From positions 14,765,962-14,829,961 of the forward strand of contig NC_067208.1 in assembly GCF_026262505.1 (NCBI RefSeq): 64,000 nt of DNA, read 5' to 3'. Source of the DNA: Trichomonas vaginalis G3. Its lineage: Eukaryota > Parabasalia > Trichomonadida > Trichomonadidae. The stretch's first letter is position 1. Each line of letters begins with the position of its first letter. The notes below the pieces were generated by a model, which was given only the letters and a program-made list of their open reading frames with translations, had not been told where the DNA came from and did not search any database. This document shows positions 1-11,245 of the stretch, piece by piece. A program made the translations under genes and the position numbers.

Positions 1-1326
1 ATTTCAATGAAACGCTTTGTTCATGATTTGTACATTTCCAAGTTGTGATTCAATTGATCCATTCCCAACAAAAATGAAATGCTGTGATGAATTCATGTTA
101 TGCATCAATAATGTTTTTATGACCATTCTCAAAGCCGAAAAACAATCTATTTCTTATGAGAATTGATGGCTGATTATTGAAGATAAGGCACTAGAAAAAT
201 GTTTCCATTTCTTCAATAAATGATGACAAACTTTCATTACCTTAATCAAAACAGATGTCAATAAGAACTATTGGCTTCAACAAAATTGATGATTGACACC
301 GCTTCCAAACACAAACACACAATGTCGACAGGAGAAGATTATGTTACTGACATAGTCTTTTATGGGAAGACATGAAATCATTCGAGACAAGTCTGGTAAG
401 TTTTCTATCAAACTTGAGAGATTTGATTCATCTTCAAAAGAAAAGATATACAACAAATCTATATCCAATTCAAACCAGATTTTGTAATACAATGGCGTCA
501 ACTCACTCTTTTGTGTAATCGAGTTACTTCTACTTGGAACTTACACAAACAGGGACACATTACTCATACTGTAAACAGTGAGAATGAATTGTACTTATTT
601 ATTATGAACTCAAATAGCACAAATCTAGTTCATTGAAAACAGTTATGAAGAATCTAATGATTCTGGCAAATGTATGGTCTTTTCTACAGAAGATGTTTAA
701 CAAAGTCTTCCATCAATGCATCGTTGTTGCACATGATAAAAAGTCTCCATGCATATAATCAATAATCTTACCAATCAGTCAACTGTGATTACAGATATTC
801 TTGTTTGCAGATTACGCCTACTCACATCGGAACATAGTAGAAATAGAAGAGGCCACAGAAACAAAAGCAACTTAAGAAAGGCCCAATTCCATTCCTTATG
901 ACAGATGATTCTTCAAGAAGCATATCTTTTGCATCCAAATCTCAAATGTCAGAGAATGAAAATGCTCAAACTGTTCCAAGAGAAACTTTATGCTACAAAA
1001 GATGATTGTATTAGTTCATTTCTTTACGGTCAGGATGTGTTTTCTTAAACAAATGCTACCTTTATGAAAGAAAGCAGTTTTGGATTTGTTTGCTTCAGAG
1101 TTTTCAAAACCTGTCCAGAACAATTTCAATTGATCCATTTCAGAATCTTGCTTCATTTTTTCCGTAAGATGGAATGTGCTTGGTTTCTGGTATCATCTCT
1201 CAAGTGCGCAAATGTTTCAGTCATTTAGAATCGCTTACAATTAGAAAATGTGTTGATAAACCGACTTCATAAACATGCACTTAGACAAATATAGAATGTG
1301 TGCTACGATCTTTATCACCAAACTAC
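1..1326 (+). pseudogene. Indel-rich partial copy of the ubiquitin-specific protease gene
   Basis: This stretch aligns, in reverse complement, with 45720-46945, the 3' half of the intact USP gene. Long blocks are identical, but they are separated by frequent one- and two-base insertions and deletions plus substitutions, so no long frame survives. The copy begins at the window edge inside the catalytic domain and ends near the matching stop. Net length is several percent greater than the intact counterpart. That excess, with many extra bases repeating a neighbour, looks more like uncorrected long-read error than slow decay, but an old inverted duplication cannot be excluded. Confidence 0.8.
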
Positions 1327-1572
1327 TAAAAATTTCCAAGTTATTGAATAACAAAATATTTTTATATGATTTTTTAAACATAAGACGATGATTCTCAATA
1401 ATATAATATTATTTTGCAGGCTATCAAAAGTTGATTCGAGTTCATAAAGTTTAGCTTGTCGTATTTGAAATTTCGAAATTATTTTATTTCCCTCAAATTG
1501 CTTGAACGCCATAGATTTTGATTTATTATTAATGAGCACTGTATTGATGCCATGTTGACATCATTAAATTGA

Positions 1573-3112
1573 TATGTTATTAGTCTAAATGTGATATGCT
1601 ATAAATTGGAATGCAAGGGTTTCTGAGCAGAGCATTCTAACGTGACAAAAGATGTAATAAAACCTATAATTGGAATTCCCAAACACAGAAGATTTATAGA
1701 AATGGTGCATCTTTGGTAAGGTTTATAAAGCTTACACAAAGATAAGCAAAGATAAGAAATATCAGTAAAAAATTTTCAGATGAAAGCGACAGTAAGTATT
1801 GTCCAACTCAGAATGGAGCATTGAATTGTATCTCAAATACCACAAAATGCCCTCATATTCCTTAAGTATAAGTGATTATAGAAGAGAAAATGGAAGAGCC
1901 TTATATGTATATTGGGATATTTACTGTGTAAGAATTTGTGAAAGTATAAGAAGTTTAATATGCCAAAATCTAGCCGCCAATATCCTTTATCCGTATATGA
2001 CAACAATGATGTAAGCTCTCTAAAAAGAATTCCACTCAAATTAGGTTACATTCATTTAGAGATATCAAGCAGAAAACTTTGTCCAAGATTTACATGACAG
2101 CAAAAAAAATTTACATTTTAGAATTTGGCCTTTTCAAGAGCCATATATTATTGATTAATAAGACATAGAACCAGGACTCACAGGTCAAAACTTCCGCTTC
2201 ACAGGGTACTGCCCGCATATGCATCTATAAACGCCCCCCTTGGAAGGCGGCAGAACAACTCAAAGTGGAAGAGGGACGATTTAGAATCTTTATTTATGTT
2301 TGGTTTTTCTTTTGAAAGGGAATTACCATGGACAAAGAAAACTCGACCCTGCATCTAAAGAATCCTACGCCTTGTATTATTGAAATTAAAAAGGAATGCT
2401 CGGAAAAATTTTCAAACATTAATGAGTACAGCCCAATATTAATCCCTAAAAACATTAAAGTCAACGACCTTAAGCGTGCTCTGGTTAAACTATAGTACAA
2501 AGCGTGAGAAATTAAAGTTTGCAGATGAACCAAAAATACGACGAAATACCTAATTTAACTTCAATGAATTGCAAATTTGAATAAACTCTAATCCGGTAAC
2601 AAAACATATATAGTAAGCACATCGTAAAGCCAATACAATCACTCTTACAAGTCCGAAAAGATAGTTTCACATCGATTATCGCTCGTAATAATACAGAACA
2701 CTACTGCGAACCTATCTCAGATTTGCCAGTTAGTTGTGATGATTTCGTGGGCCTCTCCGACGGATCCCTTTGTCCAAGGATAAATTCTCAATATACTTTA
2801 CCAAATCCCTGAAGAAAGCGAATTTCACCCATGAGAGATTTCCCAGTAAAGCTTGGATGAAATAACATATTACATCGGTTGAGAGATTTCCCAAATTTTC
2901 CACTGCTGAATCGTCCAATGTTTTCGGAATTTAAATCTCAAATACGCCACAAAAATTTTTGTATTCATATTGAAATATCACAACAAAGAAAGGAAAGATT
3001 ATTATGCGACCACAAAACAGTTGACTCAAACTGCAAAAGCAAAGTTCTCCAATTTTAATTTCAAAGGTCACAGTCGGATTCAATTAATTATTGTAAGATA
3101 GCTCCAACTCAT
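1573..3112 (+). pseudogene. Indel-rich copy of the casein kinase 1 gene
   Basis: Reverse-complement counterpart of the intact CK1 gene at 44035-45489. The initiator-like TCATTAAATTGATATG at the start, the HRDIKPEN region and the C-terminal tail are recognisable in pieces, but frequent small insertions and deletions break the frame throughout. The interval between this copy and the USP copy also matches 45490-45717, so the block is colinear with the right flank. Either a diverged inverted duplication or a low-accuracy assembly of the same locus. Confidence 0.8.
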
Positions 3113-3345
3113 CAAAATAATTTTTGTATAAATTTATATGCTTTATTAAAATTTTTCACTTTATATAAAAAAACTCATTTTTATTTTTATCTCCCCTAAA
3201 GAGATCTCTTAAATTATTCCACATATTATGACTAATGGGAATAAACTATTAATTCGACATATTAATTCTATTAATTATAAATTTCATTTTACTGAAACAC
3301 CTTATCTAGATAAATTAATAAAAAAAAAAAAAAAAAAAAAAAAAA

Positions 3346-4124
3346 GGTAGTGGGGCCTCCAGGCACTTCGTGCCCTCTAGCCCCTGAAGATGTTAGTATA
3401 AAATGAGTTTAGTATAAAATGAGGTTTTTTTTGGTATAGGGGGCCTCCAGGCACTTCGTGCCTTCTAGCCCCTAAAATTTTGTAGAGAACTCAAAATAGT
3501 ATAACTGTTGTCCGGACAGGTAAGAGTCTATCGTCGCTACAGAAAAGTTACGGGCGTTCCAAGTAGACTGGACTTTGAGAAGCCTTTTCTTCCATCTTTA
3601 AACAGATAGGGACCGTTATTTTACAAACTGGACAAGACCTTACCGAGTAGTTTTCATGTTGTCACTTTTCTGTCCACTTTTCAGGGAAAAAACATTTTTA
3701 TTATATATATATATAAAAATGAATTACAAAACCACACTACCCTTCTTTGGAAAATAAGAGTACATGTACAAGATATATCTATTGAGAGAACTTAAGAAAC
3801 TATCCGAATGGCTTCTAACCATTTGTAGATTTTGTTCGTTGGAAGTTTACTATATATCCATACTGTCTCATACCGTATTCCAGACTCAAAGATTATTATT
3901 CAATGACTTCGACATACTACTAAATGAAACCGATCACTCAACATATACCAGACCACAATTACAAAATATTGATTGTGAGTTAAAAAAAACAATATATAAA
4001 CTTGTCTATACCATTAGATAAGAGCAATAATATGTGAGAGAGTTTTTGAAAAAAGGCAGAGTATATTGAACTGGACTAGTATATCTTCTAGACTATATTA
4101 TGCTATTCAGTGGTATCTCTCTTT
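3346..4124. repeat. Left terminal inverted repeat copy of Maverick
   Basis: Reverse-complement match to 43070-43818, starting GGTAGTGGGGCC just inside an A run. It carries two copies of a nested hairpin centred on GGCACTTCGTGCC (3362-3374 and 3450-3462), a noncoding stretch, and from about 3717 a decayed copy of the start of the methyltransferase gene. It ends at the assembly gap. The same indel-rich character as 1-3319 continues through it, so it belongs to the same piece of assembly. Confidence 0.75.
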
Positions 4125-4224
4125 NNNNNNNNNNNNNNNNNNNNNNNNNNNNNNNNNNNNNNNNNNNNNNNNNNNNNNNNNNNNNNNNNNNNNNNNNNNN
4201 NNNNNNNNNNNNNNNNNNNNNNNN
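4125..4224. other. Assembly gap of 100 N
   Basis: Exactly 100 N, the conventional placeholder for a gap of unknown size. It joins the indel-rich left piece to cleaner Maverick sequence. Nothing in the flanks proves that the two pieces are adjacent or correctly oriented. Confidence 0.98.
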
Positions 4225-4269
4225 ACCTCTTTTTTTCACCTCTTTTTTCACCCTGTTGAATTCATTGCT

Positions 4270-4483
4270 TTATAACTCTTCTAACTTCTTCTTAAGTTCA
4301 GCAATGTTGTCCTCATGAAGTTTAATCTTCTTAAAATTCTCTATCTAATGGTTGCTTTATCTTTCTAAACTGAACTCTACCATCCTTCATAGTATGAACG
4401 TAAAAACCTTCTGGAACCGCTCCTGATTTAATGTATTCTACCAAAAACTTTTGTTTCATTGCTTCAGTGACTTTAGTCGTCAT
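4270..4483 (-). pseudogene. Maverick small Lys-rich protein, broken copy
   Basis: Copy of the 72-residue protein at 57819-58037 on the plus strand. The family has a compact core of aromatic-Tyr-Val, a short gap, Gly, then an RK.K.PL motif, followed here by a charged coiled-coil-like tail. It is broken, with about one break. Function unknown; the same core occurs in the proteins at 6613-7047, 37547-38134 and 52605-53054, so this is a conserved Maverick family. Confidence 0.6.
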
Positions 4484-4531
4484 TTCAATCAAATAAAAAT
4501 TTTAATATTAAATAAAAATAACGTTATTTTT

Positions 4532-4981
4532 TCAGTAAGGAAACGCAGGAGTTTTACGATTTATTTGAGGAGTAGGTTCTGGTTTAAATGTTGGAGTCGG
4601 TTTAGGAGTTGACTTTTGAACAGGAGTTTGTACTTTCATAGGTTCAGGAGTCATTGAAGTTGTTTGTGAAGGCGTTGTTTTGGCGATGGGGAGTTTGTTT
4701 AACTTCAGCTACTTCAGTATTATTTATAACATTTGCTTTATTTCTTTTCAACATCATAACTGCTCCTGCTGTAGCTAGCAAACCTAGTGGGAGACCATAT
4801 CTTATATAAGGACTTGACCAAATGCTATTTTTGACAGGAGCTGGTGGAACACCTAACCTTGGTGAACTGCTCTTTGCCATTGTGCAGCTCGTAAGAAATA
4901 TTCAATAGGTGCTCCATAATCGTTTGGTAAAGTTTGTTTCATAGATGGTGAAGGTTCACGAGAGCTTGATGAAGAACTCAT
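4532..4981 (-). pseudogene. Maverick single-membrane-segment protein, broken copy
   Basis: Counterpart of 57314-57770 on the plus strand. The encoded family has a Ser-rich N terminus, a Pro-rich patch (GVPPAPV), one clear hydrophobic segment (YGLPLGLLATAGAVMML) followed by basic residues (KRNK), and a Pro/Thr-rich tail. A small membrane or virion-associated protein is plausible but not shown. Broken, with a few breaks. It lies between the Lys-rich protein and the capsid gene in both copies. Confidence 0.55.
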
Positions 4982-5004
4982 TTATAAGCTTTAAAAATAA
5001 ACGT

Positions 5005-6585
5005 TCATCCTTTATTCCTCACTGTCGTCCGTGCTAAGTTATAGTCATCTAATCTTATTATTGGGATGCCATTAGCACGCACCTGAATGGCAAAGCAACA
5101 ATCCCTCATAAATCCAATAAGTGGCTTTGGTACATTTTCAGTTGCTAGTTCAATAGGTCCTTTAACAGACAATTTGTATGTTATTGGAGCAGTAGATGTT
5201 TGACCTTGCTGGAAGCAAAAGTCCACTTCTGTTGGAAAACCACATAAGAAATGTGTGTTGTCATAGCTATCCCATTTATGTTCCACACTACCATCATCCA
5301 CCAATGACCTCATAACATCTTCATTAAATCCTATCATATCATTGTTTGTATTGCAAGCGTTCGCAACCATTTCATAAAATACAGGTCCATATGATTTTTC
5401 AGGTTCTGCAGGCATATTTCCATAAGCTCCCATGGAAAGCTGAAGATATTTAAACTTAGGGTTCTCAAAATTAACATAATAGTTGTCTTTCTTTCTAAAT
5501 AGTGCCCAAATACTTTTAACATTAATAGGCGTATAAGCTGCTGTAAATGTTGCACTTGAACTATCTGTATTCTTTGAGAATGAACCGTCCATAGGAATCC
5601 AATCCATAACTTTAACAGGAAAACATAAAGCCTCGTTTGTATAATGTTCTACAAGTTCTGTATAATGTTAGTAGGTCTAAAGAGAATGACTTTGGATGAA
5701 TGAAACATTCATTAAAATCCATCTTTGTTCGAAATAGTTGCTGGGTTACAGTTGTAATAGTAACTGTTCCACTAGCTTCTACTGCCTTCGTTATCATAGT
5801 GAATGGTTCATTCCATGGAACAAATTTATTTGTCGGTGGATTTGAATCTGAAGCAAATGCAACTTTAAGAGTTGGATTGAAAGCAATGATATCATTTACA
5901 GATATAGATGTGCATTGTAAGGCGTCGCTACTGAACTTTACTTTAAGCTGAATGTTTCCTGCAAAAGCTGGAATAAATCGAATAGCTTCTAATGGAAGGA
6001 ATCTTCTAACAGGAATTCTTAAACGAAGCTTAAAATCAAATGATTTTCCTGCTGTAATTGGACCACTAACAATTTGTCCTGTTCTGCATGTTCCCGAATG
6101 ACTCCATACATCTTCATGTCGAGTCTTTGAGAAAACATCTACTTTCTTTATTTGTTCGGTAGTTTGTGAGTTTGAAGTTATATATGCTTCTTCTCTTGCG
6201 TTGTCTTGAGAATATACGATACGACCATTTGCAAGGATTTGATATCCAGCAACTGCATAGAAAGCGTCATCGAAACCAATCCAAAATCCTGGTGGGTTTG
6301 TTTTATTGGAACCTGAACCAATTTCTTTATTACAATAAATTGACCTTCCATTTTATACGTAATGAATGTATTGTAAAGGTCCAACATATTTTCACCAGGA
6401 GGTGAGAGATTGAATGTTACCCATGTGTTATCTTTAGCAGTTCCAGGTTGTGATGGAATCTTTGCGTCAGAATATTTTCTATTAGTGTCACCAATTTGAA
6501 CTGCATTGTCTATGATATCGAAATATGAGCGAATCTGATGAATATGCTCTGCTGGAGTAAATTCGTTTAGCTGTTCGTTCTGCAT
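5005..6585 (-). pseudogene. Maverick major capsid protein (double jelly roll), broken copy
   Basis: Related over its length to the open 562-residue gene at 50896-52584. Shared landmarks are SPPGENM.DLYNTFI near the start, PVRRFLPLEAIRFIPAFAG in the middle and YGNMPAE with CGFPTEVDF near the end. By position and size it is the Polinton-type major capsid protein, which would form the icosahedral shell. Broken, with about three breaks. The start at 6585 is the ATG that matches the start of the open homologue. A second copy of this same version lies inverted at 56161-57290. Confidence 0.75.
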
Positions 6586-6612
6586 GTATTTACTTCAGAT
6601 AAAAATATCTAT

Positions 6613-7047
6613 TTACTTCATTATTCTCACTCTTCTTCTTGGTATTCGTGGTGGAAGTTGTTTCTTGACATTTTCAATGAACTGTACATTCTCTTTTGTC
6701 TCGACTTCTTTCACTGGTGGGTCAGGGTTCTTTGACTCGGTTTGCTTTTCAATGAAATTCACGAACTTTGCAATAAGCTCTTGGTTCGTTATTGAAAGAA
6801 CATCTGGCTTCTTTTCTTCTTGTTCTATTGACTTTTCAGTTTGAACAGAAGGTTTTATATGGGCTTCGTGGGCTTCGCCCTTGCCATGCACCTTAATGTT
6901 GTCGCTCTCTGCATTCGCTAATGGAACCTTTCTTTTTCTTACGTATATTTTACCATCTTTACTCTGACTTACGTAATAGAAAGGATGTTGTATTCCTCTT
7001 GCGTCATTTAATATAATAGACTCTCGCTCTGATTTTGACAAGCTCAT
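6613..7047 (-). CDS. Conserved Maverick protein, RK.K.PL family
   Basis: An open 144-residue frame starting at ATG 7047. Its N-terminal half (SKSERESIILNDARGIQHP, then FYYV and RKRKVPL) matches the protein at 52605-53054, which also sits between capsid and polymerase genes; the rest is charged and probably unstructured, ending in a basic PRRRVR stretch. A small GC hairpin (6870-6880, GGGC-TTC-GCCC) lies in frame and encodes Gly-Glu-Ala next to a duplicated Glu-Ala-His. The gene is divergent from 7093-7365. Function unknown; a virion or DNA-associated role would fit the basic ends, by inference only. Confidence 0.7.
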   Translation of the reverse strand: MSLSKSERESIILNDARGIQHPFYYVSQSKDGKIYVRKRKVPLANAESDNIKVHGKGEAHEAHIKPSVQTEKSIEQEEKKPDVLSITNQELIAKFVNFIEKQTESKNPDPPVKEVETKENVQFIENVKKQLPPRIPRRRVRIMK

Positions 7048-7092
7048 TTTACATCGGTTAAAGTTTTAATTTTGTTTTTTATCTGCAATCAA
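7048..7092. promoter_or_regulatory. Short divergent promoter region
   Basis: Only 45 nt separate the start codons of two divergent Maverick genes. The plus-strand side carries TTTTTTATCTGCAATCAAATG, one of several T-run plus ATCYG boxes seen 8-16 nt upstream of Maverick start codons in this window. The position and recurrence suggest the core promoter; no experiment is implied. Confidence 0.45.
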
Positions 7093-7365
7093 ATGACTCA
7101 GACAAGCCCTACGGACAAGACCCAAGGTGTCATAGATGTTGAAGCATTGAAGAAAGAAATTCGTGAGCAAATTTTATCCGAACTGAAGGAACAAAAACAA
7201 GAACAAAAGCCAGAGAGACCAAAGAGAAAACTTAGTGAAAAACAACTTGCTGCATTAGCTGCTGGAAGACAAAAGAACCCACGTTTGCTGGCAAAGAAAG
7301 CTAGAGAAGAAGCTGAAGCAAAGAAAGAACAAAAAGCTAAAGAAGCTGAAGCAAAGAAAGAGTAA
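7093..7365 (+). CDS. Small Lys/Glu-rich Maverick protein
   Basis: A 90-residue frame beginning at ATG 7093 (an earlier in-frame codon is not ATG). The centre reads PKRKLSEKQLAALAAGR, then KNPR..AKK and a long Ala-Glu-Lys tail predicted to be helical. The homologue at 53089-53316 (75 residues) shares the centre almost residue for residue and keeps the same divergent position next to the RK.K.PL gene. The highly basic, helical nature suggests nucleic-acid binding, for example condensation of packaged DNA, but this is inference. Confidence 0.7.
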   Translation: MTQTSPTDKTQGVIDVEALKKEIREQILSELKEQKQEQKPERPKRKLSEKQLAALAAGRQKNPRLLAKKAREEAEAKKEQKAKEAEAKKE

Positions 7366-7389
7366 ATGGTTTATTTTTATCCGAACTAA

Positions 7390-8245
7390 ATGTATAGACA
7401 AATACCTTTATCTGTTGCGTTCAGTAGTGAAAACCCTGACGTCAAAATAAAGGGGAACAGAGTAACGTTTAAGTTTCCAACAGACTGGATTGTGAACATA
7501 AATGAAGAGAAGTACATTGGCATAACATCTATGTATATAACACGTGCTTTCAGAAAGGTTGACTTTATACTTCAAGTCGAGATAGAAAATGACGAACAGT
7601 CTTTAAGCGCCCAAAACATTCACATATACAAATACTTTAAAGACGATACAACATTGTTGCAATGTATGATTTCATTTAATGAGATGTTCGAGAAAAAGTT
7701 CAACATTGAAGTACAAACTTTACAGCCTTTACGTGAGTTTCTTGCACAACTGAAAGAAGAAGGTAGTCAGCCACAACTTATAGACTTTCATTATGAATTT
7801 AATGAAAATGAAGATGGAACTCATGACTGTCAATTCATTGTATTCTCACCATTCAATGAAGTCGCTAAAGAGAAAAAAAATCCATTACGTATAAGATTTC
7901 AAATCTCCGAACCAAGTGATGATTTTAAGAATGTTTTCAATTATGATGCAATGCTTCCGAGGAAAAATGAATTTTCAAAGATTGTAACACCTGGCATTTG
8001 GGATAGAAAGCAAGCTAATATTATATCAATATAAGAAAGGCGTTGAAAATGAGTTCATTGGTCATACAAGAACTTCACCACTTCCTAACCCTAAATACTA
8101 TAAATTAACTGGCTTCAATCGTGAGTTTTGGATAGACATGTTCTCCACTCATGACCATAAATGTCCAGTGTTCTTGCCTCCAGACCATAAGGACTGTCTC
8201 TACATTGAAGCACAACTCTTAAACTCTACCATCGCAGTATTGTAA
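7390..8245 (+). pseudogene. Maverick conserved virion-type protein, broken copy
   Basis: It starts at ATG 7390 behind TATTTTTATCCG. The opening residues (VTFKFPTDWIVNINEEKYIG) and layout resemble the families at 41028-41870 and 33586-34443, where a similar FDYP.RWL motif occurs. It is broken, with about one break. The family is repeatedly present in Mavericks here, so it is likely a structural component, but no domain is recognised with certainty. Confidence 0.5.
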
Positions 8246-8273
8246 AATCTACGCTAGCTTTATTTTTATCAGA

Positions 8274-8347
8274 ATGACCTCATTCATGACCTCATTCATG
8301 ACCTCATTGCTGACAAAAATAAGCCGCTAGCGGCAAGGGCGAAGCCC
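8274..8347. repeat. 12-bp tandem repeat followed by a double hairpin
   Basis: ATGACCTCATTC is repeated three times (8274-8309), with a further start of the unit at 8348. Between them lie two adjacent GC-rich dyads: the perfect palindrome GCCGCTAGCGGC (8323-8334) and GGGC-GAA-GCCC (8337-8347), spaced by 2 nt. This is the 3' boundary of the polymerase region and one of at least six paired-hairpin sites in the window. Confidence 0.75.
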
Positions 8348-8353
8348 ATGACC

Positions 8354-11225
8354 TCAGAACTTCAACTTACGAATAAAGCTTGTTTTAGTCGTTATTGAAA
8401 AGTTGAACTTTTCAGCAAAGCAAGGTTGACATGACTTACATAAGTCGAATGCAATCTCTTGACCATCATAAAGTGCTTTGTAAAGTTTCATTAAACTGAA
8501 CTCAGAGTCTTTGTCATATGTTCCAACAGGTATGTGAATGTTCTTATCTTCATTGTAATAGCATTGTATAGCTTCAGGAAACATTTCATTAGCGGTTAAA
8601 GCAATAACATCTTGCTTCACGCCTTTCATTCTGCAGTGAAATGCAACTTCATTTAAATCGTTAGTGAGTAAGTCTATGTAGGTCTTCTTTCCACAGAAAA
8701 TACTTTTATAAGCTAAACTTTGTTTTCCAGGTGTTATTTCTGCAAAGTCGCTATGAAATTGACCAAGGTTCTTTCCTATAAGTTCGCGACCATATCTCTT
8801 CTTAAACTCTGCTGCAAGCTTTGGGATGTCTTCATTATATAAGTGCATACTGTCGGTATCCTGGTAAAAGATTTGAAGTCCCATGTCCTCTGCAGTACAG
8901 AATACTTCATTCATAATACGTTTTGACATAGACAGAATATTAACACCAAGTGGACAGAAGTTAAAGTGTCTGCAAATGCTTTTCGTTAGCTTGAAAATAG
9001 TTTTATCTGAACCATCCAAACCTTCGAACTTCACTATATGGTTGTAATTTCTTATAGCATATCTTATAGCATCTTTGTCATTTACTATGGTTATTTTTGA
9101 CTCAATAGGAGATAGAATAGTTTTGCCATAAATGCTGTTCAGAATGAGTTTTATAATTTCTTGTAAGGGGTTTCCTTCTTTCTTATACTTTAACCTTAAC
9201 TCAAACAACTTCTTTACTTCATCTCTTATTCTCATATCTCTGTTTCCATCGTAATAGTATCCTTGCAACACTTCACATTTGACACCTTGATATTTTATGA
9301 GGTCTTGTAATGTTATATGGTCAACATACATGAGACAGCAAGTGTTTGAACTTCTTGGAACGTTAAGTTCTGGATTTAGTTCAGGGTCGCAAACTATTAA
9401 ATGAAAGTGTCTGGGTATACCAATCTCTGTTATCTTAATGAGAACAAAGAAGCCAGACATAAACTTTTCACCAATGGGTTCCTTTTGGTCATCATCGAAT
9501 AAATGTCTCATGAGATACTCTGTGCTTAGCATCTCATCCTTCAATACTTTTGGAATTCCTTCTAAAGTATAAAGTCTTGCTATAGCTGAAGGATATAATG
9601 AAACAGTGTCGAAGTCAGCAATGAGTTTCTTTTTGCTCTTTTGTTTCATGTTATCTGACAACATACATCTTCCACCTTGAATGCATCTCGAAATAAATTC
9701 TCTTGGTTTATTTGAGAGGTCATAAAGATTTCCATTCGGGAAGTATACTCTGTTCTCAAACAATTTGTTAGCAATAGAACAAATACTAACGTAGTCATAA
9801 ACGTTTAAATCAAACTCTTTCAATAAGTCATTGCGGAACTTTACAAAACCTTCTCTTAAAATTCTTACATCTTGTTTGCAGTAAAACGTGCTATATTTTT
9901 CTAAGTCGAAGTGGTTTTCATCTATTCTGCAACCTTTGATGGAATCTATGTTTTCATAAATGTATCTGCATCATGGATAAACTTACATGCTTCAGAAATG
10001 ACACCAGTTCTGTTGTCATTTGCTAACAAAACACTGCTGTAGTAGTTATATGGAAATACTTCTTTCGGTCCTGTTTGTAAGTTAAACATAGCAGGAAATA
10101 GTTTAAGCTTCTTATTTATAACACTGTAAGAGTCTTTTATAATAATTGCCCGTCCTTTATATAAGCCAGTTATTTGCATTGTTCGTGAACCTTTAATGAT
10201 GGGAGTTCCTTTCACTTCTGTCATGTGTCTTAAGATGAAGTTTATGTCATAACTGAGGTTGTGAAATATATTAAACTCTTGTCAGGAAGTCTTTCCAAAA
10301 ATTCTGTTGCACAGTTTTGACCCCAAATGCTTTCACTCACTGAACCATCTTCACTGTCATAACAGATGTTAAAAGCTTTATGAAAGCCATCCGTACTACA
10401 CTCAAAGTCAGCAAAAGAAACGTGCTCAGGTATGAGATTTACATTTAGCTTTATTTACTTCTTTTGACTCTGCTTTTTCTTCAGTTGTACACAATACTTT
10501 GGAGCATATGTCAAATCTTTAAATGGTGCAAGGTTCTGTTTATATAAGTCAGTAGTATATGTGAAAAGTTCTCCATAAGAAATAGGTTCGAAATATTTGC
10601 ACTCCCACAATGTTTTCATAACATCCCATAACGGTGTTGTTCTATCATAACGAACTACATATTTATCTTCTCTCTTTGTATAAATCTTCATCTGTTTCTC
10701 AATGTTCATTCCACCACAAGCTTTGAGAATTTCTTTATAGTTTCGAATGAAGTATGTTGTCATTGGTAATCTTTCATTTAGCATGTAGTGGTCTTCAACA
10801 AGAAGTAAGTCAATAGTTCTAACAGTTTCGCATTCTTTTGGTATATATCTCTTTATTTCATTATGTCTTGACTCATTGAAATAACCAATGGTAACATTAA
10901 ATGATATACCTGTTGCGTCAGAAATTTCTTGTACTTTACTTTGAGGAAAGTCTCTAACACGAATGACTTCTCTCATGTGGTCAATAGTTTCTTCATTTAC
11001 TCCAGCCTGAATGCAAGCATAAACGAAACAATTGTCCTCTGTCATAAGTGTTGCAGTTCTTTTGTTCAGTTCATTGAAGATTTGGTAGCGTTCAAGATTT
11101 ATAGGTAATGTGCAAAGATACTTCCAGAACTGACCGCTTCTCTTCTTATAAAACTTCTTTTCACCATTATCTTTCCAAAAGCTTTCTATAAGTGCTGGGT
11201 TTCCTGTTTGCTTAAGAGCTTCCAA
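8354..11225 (-). pseudogene. polB: Maverick protein-primed-type DNA polymerase B, broken copy
   Basis: The 3' third keeps palm-domain motifs: motif A DFDTVSLYPSAI, motif B ILNSIYGK and motif C YQDTDS. The middle has an exonuclease/linker region (TPIIKGS, VFPYNYY), and the 5' part (10455-11225) carries a segment reading EDNCFVYACIQAG that is shared with other Maverick polymerases. The family replicates the element with a protein primer. The locus is broken, with about three breaks. The order of parts matches the right-hand polymerase at 53321-55990. A separate open frame at 11246-12199 lies immediately upstream. Confidence 0.85.
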
Positions 11226-11245
11226 AATGGCTTTCTGGTCATTTG

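Larger units (their letters stand above)
4225..6170. repeat. Maverick segment shared, inverted, with 56150-58101
   Basis: The order dyad, small Lys-rich protein, single-TM protein and capsid gene on the minus strand here is repeated on the plus strand at 56150-58101 with very high nucleotide similarity. The two copies therefore derive from closely related Maverick insertions or from exchange between them. Both copies are broken. Confidence 0.85.

Noticed and set aside
3320-3345. The A run as evidence of a retroposed end
   Set aside because: It matches the T run at the right end within an inverted repeat and there is no reverse transcriptase, so it belongs to the Maverick boundary.
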